Positions 37,514-46,266 are shown, numbered from the stretch's first letter. The stretch: DNA of 64,000 nucleotides from Parapedobacter tibetensis (GCF_024704835.1 NZ_JAMXBE010000001.1:496001-560000); one strand, 5' to 3'. A program made the numbers and translations. The notes: generated by a model from the sequence alone, not told the origin.

Positions 37514-38241
37514 TGTTCCGTTCCGCCTTTCTTCCAGTAATAGGGAATATCGTTGATGAGGAATGCATTGGCCAATCTTATGTCCTTGAAACCAAGCAAA
37601 TCCAAAAATGAAAAATGGTACTCCCGCACATATACAGGTTTGGGTATCCAATTTTGCCGTACACCTTCAATGATCAATACGCTTTTTGTTTCAGATTGAT
37701 AAGTAAATGTAAAGGGTAGGGGACCGGCAAACCGCCGTGCCTCTTTCCAGTCGGTAAAAGGGGAATGCTGGGGTAATGCAATGTCTGTGTGATGTGTTTC
37801 AACAGTTAGGTTAAAATCGGATTGGATAGATTGAATGGTAATGATATCACTCCGATGCTGTCGTTGTATATCTGTGGTAGCATAGTTGTAATGCGTAAAA
37901 ACATTGCCGAAAAATTCCATCTTTTTCTTATCCGTTTCGGATTTGATGATATACAAGCCCCTCAATCGTTGTCCTACGTTGGAGTAATACTTGACGAATA
38001 TGCGGTAGCCGATCAGGAAAAAATCATTTCCAAGTAGTTTAGGGAATCCCTTTGGTCGCAACCCCTTGGTTTGCACCATGGCTACCGCTATGAATGCCCA
38101 TTGGTCATTGAAGATGTCCAATTGAAGGCACTCAGGGATTAAAGGCAAAAGTTCATTTTTCGGAATGGCAAACGTGAGGACAAGTGAACTTTCAAAGAAT
38201 GCTTCAACCGCAAATGGATGATTTTTTAACCAGGGAAACAT
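37501..38241 (-). CDS. DUF2071 (YqjF-like) protein
   Basis: A 246-residue soluble protein of the DUF2071/YqjF type. The typical run starts with ALTF-like AIPKNELLPLIPECLQLD and continues with WAFIAVAMVQTKGLRPKGFP, YRIFVKYYSNVGQRLRGLYI and PLPFTFTYQS. The fold resembles acetoacetate decarboxylase, but the function of the family is unknown. It starts one base after the DoxX-like gene ends and overlaps the methyltransferase gene by 13 bases, so the four products are probably made together. No signal peptide is present. Confidence 0.75.
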   Translation of the reverse strand: MFPWLKNHPFAVEAFFESSLVLTFAIPKNELLPLIPECLQLDIFNDQWAFIAVAMVQTKGLRPKGFPKLLGNDFFLIGYRIFVKYYSNVGQRLRGLYIIKSETDKKKMEFFGNVFTHYNYATTDIQRQHRSDIITIQSIQSDFNLTVETHHTDIALPQHSPFTDWKEARRFAGPLPFTFTYQSETKSVLIIEGVRQNWIPKPVYVREYHFSFLDLLGFKDIRLANAFLINDIPYYWKKGGTEQWSK

Positions 38242-38242
38242 A

Positions 38243-38626
38243 TCAGGAATTTGAGATTATTTTCTTCCCCAGCACAAATTCGTTAACATAAATGAGTGAT
38301 ATAAACATGAAAGCAAAAATAGCGTTTGCTTTTCCCCAAAGCAACAAATCGGGAACGGCAAAAAATTCAATGGTATTCATTGTAGCCACAATGATGATCT
38401 GAGCGATAGCACACAGTCGTTTTGTAATGCGGCTTAAAATCCAACTGGCCATGAAGATTTCCGCCATGCCAATGGCTATTGTCAAAGGTCGGGCATACTC
38501 CCTACCCAAAATCTCAGCGACAATTTGTTGGTGGCGGGGAACAAGGTTGAGGATTTTGCAGAAAAGGCCGTTCACCAACCATACTGTTGCAATGAAGATG
38601 GTAAGTATTTTATATGCATTCTCCAT
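38243..38626 (-). CDS. DoxX-like membrane protein
   Basis: A four-helix membrane protein of about 127 residues. The ATG at 38626 is chosen (MENAYKILTIFIATVWL). The frame can be read back to a TTG at 38641, but that lies in the -7 box. Features are the NGLFCKILNLVPRHQQIV loop and AIGMAEIFMASWIL, both typical of the DoxX-like (PF13781) group. DoxX proteins are linked to redox balance in membranes, but this branch is poorly known. First gene of an operon with a DUF2071 gene, a methyltransferase and a small membrane protein gene. Confidence 0.78.
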   Translation of the reverse strand: MENAYKILTIFIATVWLVNGLFCKILNLVPRHQQIVAEILGREYARPLTIAIGMAEIFMASWILSRITKRLCAIAQIIIVATMNTIEFFAVPDLLLWGKANAIFAFMFISLIYVNEFVLGKKIISNS

Positions 38627-38638
38627 GATTGCTTTTTT

Positions 38639-38646
38639 CAAACATA
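38639..38646 (-). promoter_or_regulatory. -7 box of the DoxX-like operon
   Basis: On the minus strand the sequence is TATGTTTG, a full TAnnTTTG match, 12 bases before the ATG at 38626. The short leader supports this ATG over the TTG at 38641. Confidence 0.5.
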
Positions 38647-38733
38647 CTGAATATTGGCCATCAGGTCAACAAATCGGGATATCAGCCGTAATATTTTCCT
38701 ATATTCGTCCATTCAGATTGTTAAGAATAGGCT

Positions 38734-39276
38734 ATGGACCATTTTACGAATGACATGTTGGATGCGTCATCACTACCCAAACATGAGGAAGTCCAAATAA
38801 CTCCCATCCACCCCAGCTATTGGAACGTGATTGTCTTTAATTTTGGCATCATCTTTTTGCTATTTGGCACAGCGTTAGCCACTATCGTTTTTAGCGCCTC
38901 CAACTTACGGCCATATGCTTGGTATCTGTTGGTCGCCTATATCTTATGGATGGGTTCGGTATTCGTCGTGCAGCGCATTGCTTTCCGTAAGCGGGGGTAT
39001 GCCCTTCGTCAGCGTGATTTGATCTATAGACGAGGGGTTTTGGCTACGATCACTACCATCATCCCTTTTAACCGGATCCAGCATGTGGCACTCAACGAAG
39101 GTTTCCTGTCACGCTATTACGGATTGGCCCAGTTGCAACTATTCACGGCGGGAGGGGCATCGAGCGATATACGGATATCTGGATTGGTCAAGGATGAAGC
39201 TGAACGCATGAGGGAATTGATTATGCGACAAATCGCCGATGAAGAAACGGAGCAATCAGGGAATGGAATACAGTAA
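38734..39276 (+). CDS. Bacterial PH domain membrane protein (YdbS-like)
   Basis: A 180-residue protein with two membrane helices (YWNVIVFNFGIIFLLFG and YLLVAYILWMGSVFVV) and one bacterial PH (bPH_2) domain. The domain reads RQRDLIYRRGVLATITTIIPFNRIQHVALNEGFLSRYYGL and ends AGGASSDIRISGL, as in YdbS. The next gene, coding for a YdbT-like protein, starts directly after its stop (39277), the same pairing as in Bacillus ydbST. That pair is linked to resistance to envelope stress such as bacteriocins, by analogy only. Confidence 0.88.
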   Translation: MDHFTNDMLDASSLPKHEEVQITPIHPSYWNVIVFNFGIIFLLFGTALATIVFSASNLRPYAWYLLVAYILWMGSVFVVQRIAFRKRGYALRQRDLIYRRGVLATITTIIPFNRIQHVALNEGFLSRYYGLAQLQLFTAGGASSDIRISGLVKDEAERMRELIMRQIADEETEQSGNGIQ

Positions 39277-40800
39277 ATGATGGCAAGCGTGGAAGCATCC
39301 GGAAATACAGCTTTTGATACCCCTCAAAGGCAATCCCGTGTCGGGATTTTGGTCGAATTCGCTTATACGTTGCAGCGTACGGTTCGCGCATTCTGGCCGG
39401 TATTCCTGTATTTGGCAATCCGGTTTAAGGAAGTGAATTTTTTATATGTCGGGCTAGGAGCCCTATTGGTGCTTGCTGCACTTGCGGTACTTGCCTATCT
39501 AAAATACCTGAATTTTGTTTTCCATATTGATGAAAGTCGAAGGGAATTCATACTCCATCGTGGGGTCTTCAACAAAAAACGGGTGGTGGTACAGCTCTCT
39601 AAGATTCAACAGGTGAATATCAACCAAAGCTTCATCCAGAAAATGGTGGATGTATATGCCGTGGAAATTGAGACCGCTGGAAGCGCCAAAAGCGAGGCAA
39701 CCATCAAAGCCATATCCAAAGCATCTGCATTGGCGCTGAAAGAACGCTTGCTGGACGTAGCACAAAACAAGAAGGATCGAGTTGCCCCTCCCGGAGAAGG
39801 AGAAATTGCTGTAGAGACGCCTCCACCCTTTATCACGATCAGCCTTGGCAGCTTGGCCAAAGTAGGTATTACGTCCAATTACATCGAAAGTTTCACCTTA
39901 TTGCTTGCCTTCCTTTACACCATTTATTCCAATGTAAAGGACGTTTGGTGGAATGAAAAGGATCAGGAAAGTCGCTTGCAGGATTTGGCCAGTTCCTTGG
40001 TCATCACGCAATCGTTACTGGTGGTATTCGGGATTTTAGTTGTCGTTACCTTCCTCATTAATCTATTGCGCATGATGATTCCCTATTTCCATTTCAATAT
40101 CAGGAAACAAGGGCCATCACTCCTATTGTCCTATGGATTGGTCAACAGCAAAAACACCCTATTACGCCCCCATAAAGTACAGGTGGTGAAATTAATTACC
40201 AATTACCTCCAGCGGAAAATGGATGTATTGCGGATGGTGATACGCCAAGCTTCAAGCGACATCCGTACGGACAAAAAAGCGAGCATTCAAATCCCTGGTT
40301 GTAGCGGGACTGAAAGCAAGACTATATTAAAGCTAATTTTTGGGAAACACCCACAAAAAGGAATCATGCTTAAACCAAATATCCGTAGGATAATCAGTTC
40401 GATTGGTATTTTTATCTTCATTCCTATGGCGCTATATGTCGCCGTGGCTTTGGCCAATCCATTGGCCTATCAATATCGTTATCTTCTGCCCATATACCTT
40501 ATGGTGGTGTCTGCTTTTATTTATTTCAGCTACCAAAACAACCGCTTGTTTATCAATGATCAATTCATCATCAAGCAACATGGCATCTGGGATATCCATA
40601 CTGAAATCATCGAGCCGTTCAAAATCCAAGCCATCACTACCCGCCAAAACTTTTGGCATAGGCGTGTGGATATCGGGCATGTGACCCTTCACACGGCAGG
40701 AGGTGATATCACCTTTCGTTTTGCAGATTTTTCAAGGGTAAAGCCTTTTGTAGACTACTGGCTTTATCAAGTGGAATCCTCGGAAGAAGCATGGATGTAG
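39277..40800 (+). CDS. Bacterial PH domain membrane protein (YdbT-like)
   Basis: A 507-residue protein with several membrane helices and three bPH_2-type domains. Each has a version of the motif HRGVFNKKRVVVQLSKIQQV, GLVNSKNTLLRPHKVQVV or KQHGIWDIHTEIIEPFKIQA. It begins directly after the stop of the YdbS-like gene (TAA then ATG), so translation must be coupled. The stop is 15 bases before the converging EcsC gene. The pair probably forms one membrane complex. The function in this organism is unknown. Confidence 0.88.
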   Translation: MMASVEASGNTAFDTPQRQSRVGILVEFAYTLQRTVRAFWPVFLYLAIRFKEVNFLYVGLGALLVLAALAVLAYLKYLNFVFHIDESRREFILHRGVFNKKRVVVQLSKIQQVNINQSFIQKMVDVYAVEIETAGSAKSEATIKAISKASALALKERLLDVAQNKKDRVAPPGEGEIAVETPPPFITISLGSLAKVGITSNYIESFTLLLAFLYTIYSNVKDVWWNEKDQESRLQDLASSLVITQSLLVVFGILVVVTFLINLLRMMIPYFHFNIRKQGPSLLLSYGLVNSKNTLLRPHKVQVVKLITNYLQRKMDVLRMVIRQASSDIRTDKKASIQIPGCSGTESKTILKLIFGKHPQKGIMLKPNIRRIISSIGIFIFIPMALYVAVALANPLAYQYRYLLPIYLMVVSAFIYFSYQNNRLFINDQFIIKQHGIWDIHTEIIEPFKIQAITTRQNFWHRRVDIGHVTLHTAGGDITFRFADFSRVKPFVDYWLYQVESSEEAWM

Positions 40801-40815
40801 CTTTAGGAGGCTAAC

Positions 40816-41571
40816 CTATGAGGTTTCCAACATCCGCATCCGATAGCAATTCATGGCTGTAGTGCCCAATTGTTGTAGTAGACGATAATTGACCACGGCG
40901 CCCACTGCAGCACCGATGACTGGAATGAGTTGGGCCATCTTGGCTAAATCAAGGTAGTCCCTATACTCTAATTGGAAGGTGCGCCAATCAAAATGGTCGA
41001 CATCGTCCGGGAGGCTTTCAGCATAGGTATCCCAATGGAGAAGTCTTTGATAGACTTCAGCACGATGCTTATGGCTGGAGAAAGCCAACTGGAATACCGT
41101 CAGTAAAAAGAGCCGTTCTTTATATTGCCGCACGTCATAGCCATAGGTAGCAGCTATATCAAACAACATCTTTACTTTGATAGCCAACAGCGCAGGGAAA
41201 TCTGCGACACCCATCAATATGCCTCCAGCCCCGGTAACGGCACCCTCCACTGAAGCTGTTTTTTTGTAAGTTTCGATGAGTTTTTTGACATATGCCTCAC
41301 ACAGCTGGAAACTCTGGTGTGTCTTGGGTAAAGTGGTGGTGTATCGCGCACCAAAAAGTACGCCTTTCACCATCTTTTCAATGGTATAGGTAATGGCCCG
41401 ATGGATTTTTTCAGGGATGAGGTTATTGAGCTTGGTCTGGATATTTTTGGCCCATACGCTTCCAATTGGTTGCCGTTTCGTCATTTTATGTTTCCAAAAT
41501 GACAACTCAATCATGACTCGCTTTCGGTATAAGGGTGTCATTTCCACTGTAATCATTTGATGAACGTACAT
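40816..41571 (-). CDS. EcsC-family protein
   Basis: A 251-residue protein with an EcsC domain (about residues 60-235). The typical run is EGAVTGAGGILMGVADFPALLAIKVKMLFDIAATYGYDV followed later by AQLIPVIGAAVGAVVNYRLLQQLG, both amphipathic membrane-linked helices. The real start could be later than the first ATG (for example at MTPLYRKR or MTKRQ) because the first 30 residues look unconserved. EcsC in Bacillus accompanies an ABC transporter, but here no transporter is nearby. Its last codons include the 13-mer AACCTATGAGGTT that also forms part of the terminator after the peroxiredoxin gene. Confidence 0.82.
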   Translation of the reverse strand: MYVHQMITVEMTPLYRKRVMIELSFWKHKMTKRQPIGSVWAKNIQTKLNNLIPEKIHRAITYTIEKMVKGVLFGARYTTTLPKTHQSFQLCEAYVKKLIETYKKTASVEGAVTGAGGILMGVADFPALLAIKVKMLFDIAATYGYDVRQYKERLFLLTVFQLAFSSHKHRAEVYQRLLHWDTYAESLPDDVDHFDWRTFQLEYRDYLDLAKMAQLIPVIGAAVGAVVNYRLLQQLGTTAMNCYRMRMLETS

Positions 41572-41605
41572 TGCATTTTGTTACAAAAAAATGATACGAA
41601 TAACG

Positions 41606-41634
41606 TTGGAGTTTATTTAAATCCACTAACTTTG
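41606..41634 (+). promoter_or_regulatory. Promoter of the peroxiredoxin gene
   Basis: TTG at 41606-41608 and TAACTTTG at 41627-41634 are separated by 18 bases and fit the Bacteroidota -33/-7 consensus (TTTG, TAnnTTTG). The ATG lies 27 bases after the -7 box. Confidence 0.6.
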
Positions 41635-41646
41635 TAGACTATAAAA

Positions 41647-41653
41647 AAGGAGG
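41647..41653 (+). promoter_or_regulatory. Strong Shine-Dalgarno site of the peroxiredoxin gene
   Basis: AAGGAGG lies 8 bases before the ATG at 41662. Such a perfect anti-16S match is rare in Bacteroidota, which normally lack Shine-Dalgarno sites. It may mark a highly translated gene. Confidence 0.6.
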
Positions 41654-41661
41654 AACAAAAT

Positions 41662-42297
41662 ATGAGCTTACGATTGGGTGATACTGCGCCAAATTTCAAG
41701 GCGGTAACGACAATAGGAGAAATCGACTTCTATGATTATACCAAAGACAGTTGGGTAGTACTGTTTTCGCATCCTGCGGACTATACCCCGGTATGTACAA
41801 CGGAACTGGGACGCACGGCCCAGTTGAAGGAAGAGTTTGACAAACGTAATGTAAAGGTATTGGCTGTAAGTGTCGATCCACTCGACAAACACACCGGCTG
41901 GATCAACGACATCAATGAAACACAAAACACGGAAGTTAATTTCCCGTTGATAGCTGATGAGGACCGCAAGGTATCTGAATTATATGACATGATCCATCCC
42001 AATGCTTCAGCCACTGCTACGGTACGGTCAGTATTTATCATTGGCCCAGACCATACGGTCAAACTGACCCTTACCTACCCTGCATCAACTGGACGTAATT
42101 TTCAGGAAATTCTTCGGGTCATTGATTCATTGCAGCTCACTGCCAATTACAGTGTGGCCACACCGGCTGATTGGGCGCATGGTGAGGATGTCATTGTGGT
42201 ACCAGCTATCGCGACGGAAGATATCCCCGCAAAATTCCCAAAAGGGCATAAGGTTATCAAGCCTTATTTACGTACTACACCGCAACCGAATATTTAA
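41662..42297 (+). CDS. 1-Cys peroxiredoxin (Prx6-like)
   Basis: A 211-residue peroxiredoxin that reduces hydrogen peroxide and alkyl hydroperoxides in the cytoplasm. The peroxidatic cysteine is C45 in HPADYTPVCTTELGR, and the 1-Cys signature continues with KVLAVSVDPLDKHTGWI and NFPLIADEDRKVSELYDM. The Prx6-type C-terminal extension has PADWAHGEDVIVVPAI and PKGHKVIKPYLRTTPQP. No resolving cysteine is seen, so an outside thiol donor is needed. It has its own promoter, a strong Shine-Dalgarno site and a terminator, so it is a single-gene unit. Confidence 0.95.
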   Translation: MSLRLGDTAPNFKAVTTIGEIDFYDYTKDSWVVLFSHPADYTPVCTTELGRTAQLKEEFDKRNVKVLAVSVDPLDKHTGWINDINETQNTEVNFPLIADEDRKVSELYDMIHPNASATATVRSVFIIGPDHTVKLTLTYPASTGRNFQEILRVIDSLQLTANYSVATPADWAHGEDVIVVPAIATEDIPAKFPKGHKVIKPYLRTTPQPNI

Positions 42298-42305
42298 AAA
42301 TAAAA

Positions 42306-42336
42306 AACCTCATAGGTCTCGAAAACCTATGAGGTT
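42306..42336. terminator. Bidirectional terminator hairpin
   Basis: AACCTCATAGG (42306-42316) and CCTATGAGGTT (42326-42336) form a perfect 11-base stem with a 9-base loop. It lies between the converging peroxiredoxin and protease genes. On the minus strand the stem is followed by a T-run, and on the plus strand a GT/T-rich stretch follows. Terminators of this CCTATGAGG kind are common in Bacteroidota, from memory. Confidence 0.7.
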
Positions 42337-42362
42337 GATATTGGTTTTGTTTCACAAAGATC

Positions 42363-43475
42363 CTAAAAGACCCTTACCATATATACATAATCCTGGATCC
42401 TTTTCACTTGTTCGGTACGTCCAAGCCCGTTGAGCATGTTTTTCTTATTAATGATCAGCTTGTTGTCCAGCGAATCCGTTGGAATAGCCGATATGGATTT
42501 CAGAAGTGCTTCGGTTTTGATGGCAAACGAGGCTCCATCGATACCGGTTTGCTTACCACTGATAATACCAATGACATGGCCCTTGCTATCTAGCAAGGGG
42601 CCGCCGCTATTACCAGGGTTAACCGGGATAGAAATTTGGTAAGCTGTGGTATCGCCCGCATATCCAGTACGTGAGCTGAGATAGCCTTGTCCATATACCA
42701 CCTCATCACGCGGGAACCCAATGGTAAACACATCTTCCCCGATATCCGAAGCTGCTTCCTTGAAGGTATACGGCGCAGCTTTCAGCATTTTGAATGTACT
42801 ATCACTGATATATAACATCGCCAAATCGTTGGTGGGATCTATATACACTACATTGGCTCTGAACGATTCCCCTTTGGTATTCTGTAAATGGACGGAATCC
42901 GCGCCTTTCACCACGTGATAATTGGTCAGCACATAACCATTTGCCGAGACAACAAAACCTGTGGCACCGAAATGGCCCTCAGCGGGATTACCTTTCCGTT
43001 GTTCGTTGTTGATGTTTCTGATAACCGCATTTTGGGCATTCACGTTCTTCTTCACCGTATTCATATCCCGGCGCAATGCGCTATAATTGGAAGAGGTCTT
43101 CTCAATAGTCTTGTAGTATCCAGATAACCATAGGGTGGAAAATACAGCCACGATGGCCACGCTGGCCGCAACCAGTGAATTGATTTTAAACTTATTCCAT
43201 AATGTGACGACGAATGGCTCATGGCGTTTATTGGTCAATGAAACCCCAGAAGCGTGGTACTTAGTCGCCACCGATGCCAACGTATTTTTCAACGCTGCCC
43301 TATCCGTGTGATCCTTGAGTTGTTGGAGAAAAAACTGATGTGTGGCCAATTGCTCCGCCGCATCCGTATTTTCTTCGCAATACTTCTCAAAAGCCTCCCG
43401 TTCACTGTCGTTTAGCTCATTTCGCAGGTAGCCGTCTGCCAATGTCATGAATTCCTGCTCATTCATCTTATCCAT
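42363..43475 (-). CDS. Anti-sigma-like protein fused to a trypsin-like protease
   Basis: A 370-residue protein with three parts. Residues 1-75 resemble the cytoplasmic head of an anti-sigma factor (YLRNELNDSEREAFEKYCEEN), without zinc ligands. One transmembrane helix follows at about 97-119, with a coiled segment at 128-158. A periplasmic trypsin-like (DegP/HtrA-type) domain has H187 in LTNYHVV, D217 in DPTNDLAML and S290 in PVNPGNSGGP. No PDZ domain is present. It lies 88 bases after an ECF sigma gene in the same direction, so it likely controls or senses for that sigma factor. Signal-driven cleavage at the periplasm is a possible mechanism (inference). Confidence 0.78.
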   Translation of the reverse strand: MDKMNEQEFMTLADGYLRNELNDSEREAFEKYCEENTDAAEQLATHQFFLQQLKDHTDRAALKNTLASVATKYHASGVSLTNKRHEPFVVTLWNKFKINSLVAASVAIVAVFSTLWLSGYYKTIEKTSSNYSALRRDMNTVKKNVNAQNAVIRNINNEQRKGNPAEGHFGATGFVVSANGYVLTNYHVVKGADSVHLQNTKGESFRANVVYIDPTNDLAMLYISDSTFKMLKAAPYTFKEAASDIGEDVFTIGFPRDEVVYGQGYLSSRTGYAGDTTAYQISIPVNPGNSGGPLLDSKGHVIGIISGKQTGIDGASFAIKTEALLKSISAIPTDSLDNKLIINKKNMLNGLGRTEQVKRIQDYVYMVRVF

Positions 43476-43563
43476 TTCATTACAATATTAATCATCTATT
43501 AAAAGGTAAAAGGCTTAGTTCACCTTCCGTTGGAAGTGCCGTTTGGCTCATCCATGCGGTTGA

Positions 43564-44172
43564 CTATTCCCCATTACTTTCTATTACTTTTTTGCTATTA
43601 CTTTTTGCTGTAAAAAACAATTTCTTCAACCGTTGTAAGCATTTGTATTTTTGTGTTTTGGCGTTATCCGCATTGGTATATCCAAATTTTTCACAAATCT
43701 CCTGCATGGAGAGATTCAGTATATAAAAATCCTGAATAATGCTACGACAAGGTTCTCCCAATTTATCCAACGCCTCTTCCATCAACGACAGATGCATATC
43801 CTTTTCCAGATGTTGGACTAAATCTTCTTCAACAGGTATGGTTTCCTCATAACTGCTGATATCGTGAAATGCCCGTCCCTGATACCCCAATTGCTTGAGC
43901 CATAGCCGCCTGCATACGGAGTAAATATAAGTTTTCAACTTGCTGCTCAGCTCAAAATTACCACGCTTAATCCTATCGAATAACACGATGACAGCTTCTT
44001 GGAAAACATCTTTGGCTTCCTCCTCCGTACCGTTGTTTTGAACAACCATGTTCAATATCATGGGAAAGTAATCACTGTATAACCCCGCTATAGCTTCGGC
44101 ATTTCCAAGGGCAATGCCTGCGATGGTTTCCAGATCCGCTTCTGGTACGTTAGATTTACTTAATTTACTCAC
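43564..44172 (-). CDS. ECF-type sigma-70 family RNA polymerase sigma factor
   Basis: A 202-residue sigma factor with regions 2 and 4 only. Region 2 reads EAKDVFQEAVIVLFDRIKRG and KTYIYSVCRRLWLKQL. Region 4 reads LDKLGEPCRSIIQDFYILNLSMQEICEKFGY and ends KCLQRLKKLF, a helix-turn-helix for the -35-like element. The next gene in the same direction is a membrane anti-sigma-like protease, so the two should form a signalling pair. The targets are unknown. There is no zinc-finger anti-sigma gene of the usual type nearby. Confidence 0.9.
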   Translation of the reverse strand: MSKLSKSNVPEADLETIAGIALGNAEAIAGLYSDYFPMILNMVVQNNGTEEEAKDVFQEAVIVLFDRIKRGNFELSSKLKTYIYSVCRRLWLKQLGYQGRAFHDISSYEETIPVEEDLVQHLEKDMHLSLMEEALDKLGEPCRSIIQDFYILNLSMQEICEKFGYTNADNAKTQKYKCLQRLKKLFFTAKSNSKKVIESNGE

Positions 44173-44315
44173 TAATTAATACGCTTATGCCCAAATAGTA
44201 ACCCATATATCCCACCAAACGTACCATATTTTTTTTGATTTTGAAACCGCACAACCGTAAAGGGGCACATTCCAGACCGAATACCTATCTTAGCCGCAAA
44301 AAACGCACAGTAGTC

Positions 44316-45290
44316 ATGCATGACATCGCCGCATTGCAACATCGAATCGCCCAAGAATTATTAGATATCGGGATTCCCGAACAACCTGAAAACTTGTATG
44401 ACCCCATCAGGTACATGCTGCAAATTGGCGGTAAGCGAATCCGGCCATTGCTCACCTTGATGGCAGCCGACCTATTTACTATACCCGACATGGGACAGGC
44501 GCTACCAGCCGCACTAGCCATCGAATTATTCCACAATTTTTCTTTAGTGCATGACGATATCATGGACAATGCACCCCTGCGGCGTGGACAGCAAACCGTT
44601 CACGAACGGTGGAATGATAACATCGCTATCCTATCCGGCGACAAGCTGTTAATCATGGCATACACCCAGTTAGCAAGGTGCGATAGTGACAAGTTGCCGC
44701 CACTAATGGAAACATTCAATACAATGGCCGCTGAAGTGTGCGAAGGCCAGCAATTGGATATGGATTTCGAAAACAAGATATCCGTTGGAATCGATGAATA
44801 CATCCAGATGATTCGGTTGAAAACATCCGTTTTATTGGGTACGGCTTTGAAAATGGGGGCTATACTGGCTGATGCGCATGAAACCGATGCAACGCTAATC
44901 TACCATTTCGGCGTAAATGTGGGTATCGCCTTCCAATTGCAGGATGATATCCTCGATGTATATGGCGACCCCCAGCATTTTGGTAAAAAAAGAGGTGGTG
45001 ATATCCTTGCTAACAAAAAGACATACCTATTGGTAAAGGCCTTGGACATGGCTGATGCCGAAACGAAGGCAGAATTGACACACTGGCTCGCAGACCGCAG
45101 TCAACCCGCAGCGAAGATCGACGGGGTGACTGCCATATATGATAAGCTGGGTGTGCAGTCGGCGGTCGAGGCCGCCAAGCAAACCTACATCCAACAGGCA
45201 TTCATGGCCTTGGATAATGTTAGGGTGGAAAGCACTCGTAAAGCCCCATTGCGAACACTGGCTCAAAATTTGCTCGTTAGAACGCAATAA
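44316..45290 (+). CDS. Polyprenyl diphosphate synthase (FPP/GGPP type)
   Basis: A trans-polyprenyl synthase of 324 residues from the ATG at 44316; the frame upstream to 44235 holds no family sequence. It joins isopentenyl diphosphate to allylic diphosphates. Visible sites are GGKRIRP (38-44), the first aspartate motif DDIMD (80-84) followed by RRGQQTVH, and the second aspartate motif DDILD (210-214) followed by VYGD. The chain length of the product (C15 to C20 or longer) cannot be fixed from sequence alone. It is cytoplasmic, diverges from the sigma gene and is followed by a nitrilase-type gene. Confidence 0.92.
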   Translation: MHDIAALQHRIAQELLDIGIPEQPENLYDPIRYMLQIGGKRIRPLLTLMAADLFTIPDMGQALPAALAIELFHNFSLVHDDIMDNAPLRRGQQTVHERWNDNIAILSGDKLLIMAYTQLARCDSDKLPPLMETFNTMAAEVCEGQQLDMDFENKISVGIDEYIQMIRLKTSVLLGTALKMGAILADAHETDATLIYHFGVNVGIAFQLQDDILDVYGDPQHFGKKRGGDILANKKTYLLVKALDMADAETKAELTHWLADRSQPAAKIDGVTAIYDKLGVQSAVEAAKQTYIQQAFMALDNVRVESTRKAPLRTLAQNLLVRTQ

Positions 45291-45426
45291 GGGATTTCTA
45301 CTAAATCAATGTTAGTTGGCCGTAAAAAATGCAACATAGAAGATATGGTCTTTACTTTTTACGTTTTTATTCCTAACTTGTACTTTTTCGCACACCATTT
45401 ATAAATGGACACCATAGTTTTCGTGT

Positions 45427-46206
45427 ATGGATGCATTAAAAATCACTACTTTCCAGGCATATCTGTTTTGGGAAAACATCGATAAAAACTTGAGTAACCT
45501 GTCGCTCAGGCTGTCTGCAATCCGGGAAAAGACCGATTTGATTGTACTGCCTGAAATGTTTAATACCGGTTTCACGATGGATGTGGAGAAATGTGCTGAA
45601 AAATCAGATGGAAAGACTATGCATTGGATGCTAGAAACGGCGCAGCAGTACGATTGTGTGGTGGCGGGCAGTCTCATCATTGAGGAAGAGGGCCTTTATT
45701 ACAATCGGTTTATATGGATGACCAAAGATGGTAATTATGTGAAATATGATAAGCGCCACCTCTTTGGAATGGCGAAAGAAGATGCTGTTTTTACTCCCGG
45801 AAACCAACGGGTAATCGTCGACCTCAATGGTTGGAAAATATGTCCCATGATATGCTATGACCTTCGTTTCCCAGTCTGGTCGCGCAACCTCAATGGTGCC
45901 TATGATATCTTACTTTACGTAGCGAATTGGCCTGATAAACGTTCGGCACACTGGCGGAGCCTAATCCCTGCAAGGGCCATCGAAAACCAAGCGTTCGTCA
46001 TTGGTGTAAACCGTGTGGGGCATGATGGTAACGAGATTTATTACTCGGGCGGCTCCATGTGTATCTCCCCGGGAGGAGACGTGGTTTATTACAAGCCCGA
46101 ATATGAAGATCTATATACGTTTACCATTTACCGCAAAGACATCGATGACGCGCGGGAAAATCTCCCTTTTCTAAAGGATATGGACGATTTCAACCTCCAA
46201 GTTTAG
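45427..46206 (+). CDS. Carbon-nitrogen hydrolase (omega-amidase YafV-like)
   Basis: A nitrilase-superfamily hydrolase of 259 residues. The catalytic triad reads E43 (VLPEMFNTGF), K109 (KYDKRHLF) and C143 (ICPMICYDLRFP). The pattern DLRFPVW and RAIENQAFVIGVNRVG fits the omega-amidase/YafV branch. Such enzymes hydrolyse alpha-keto-glutaramate or related amides and repair metabolic side products. It is cytoplasmic, follows the prenyl synthase gene and has an own gap of 136 bases upstream. It is probably a stand-alone repair gene. Confidence 0.9.
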   Translation: MDALKITTFQAYLFWENIDKNLSNLSLRLSAIREKTDLIVLPEMFNTGFTMDVEKCAEKSDGKTMHWMLETAQQYDCVVAGSLIIEEEGLYYNRFIWMTKDGNYVKYDKRHLFGMAKEDAVFTPGNQRVIVDLNGWKICPMICYDLRFPVWSRNLNGAYDILLYVANWPDKRSAHWRSLIPARAIENQAFVIGVNRVGHDGNEIYYSGGSMCISPGGDVVYYKPEYEDLYTFTIYRKDIDDARENLPFLKDMDDFNLQV

Positions 46207-46266
46207 CTCCTAGCATTCGCTTATAAAACTGATGACTGAAGGCCGAAAGCTGATTACCGAAAACTG

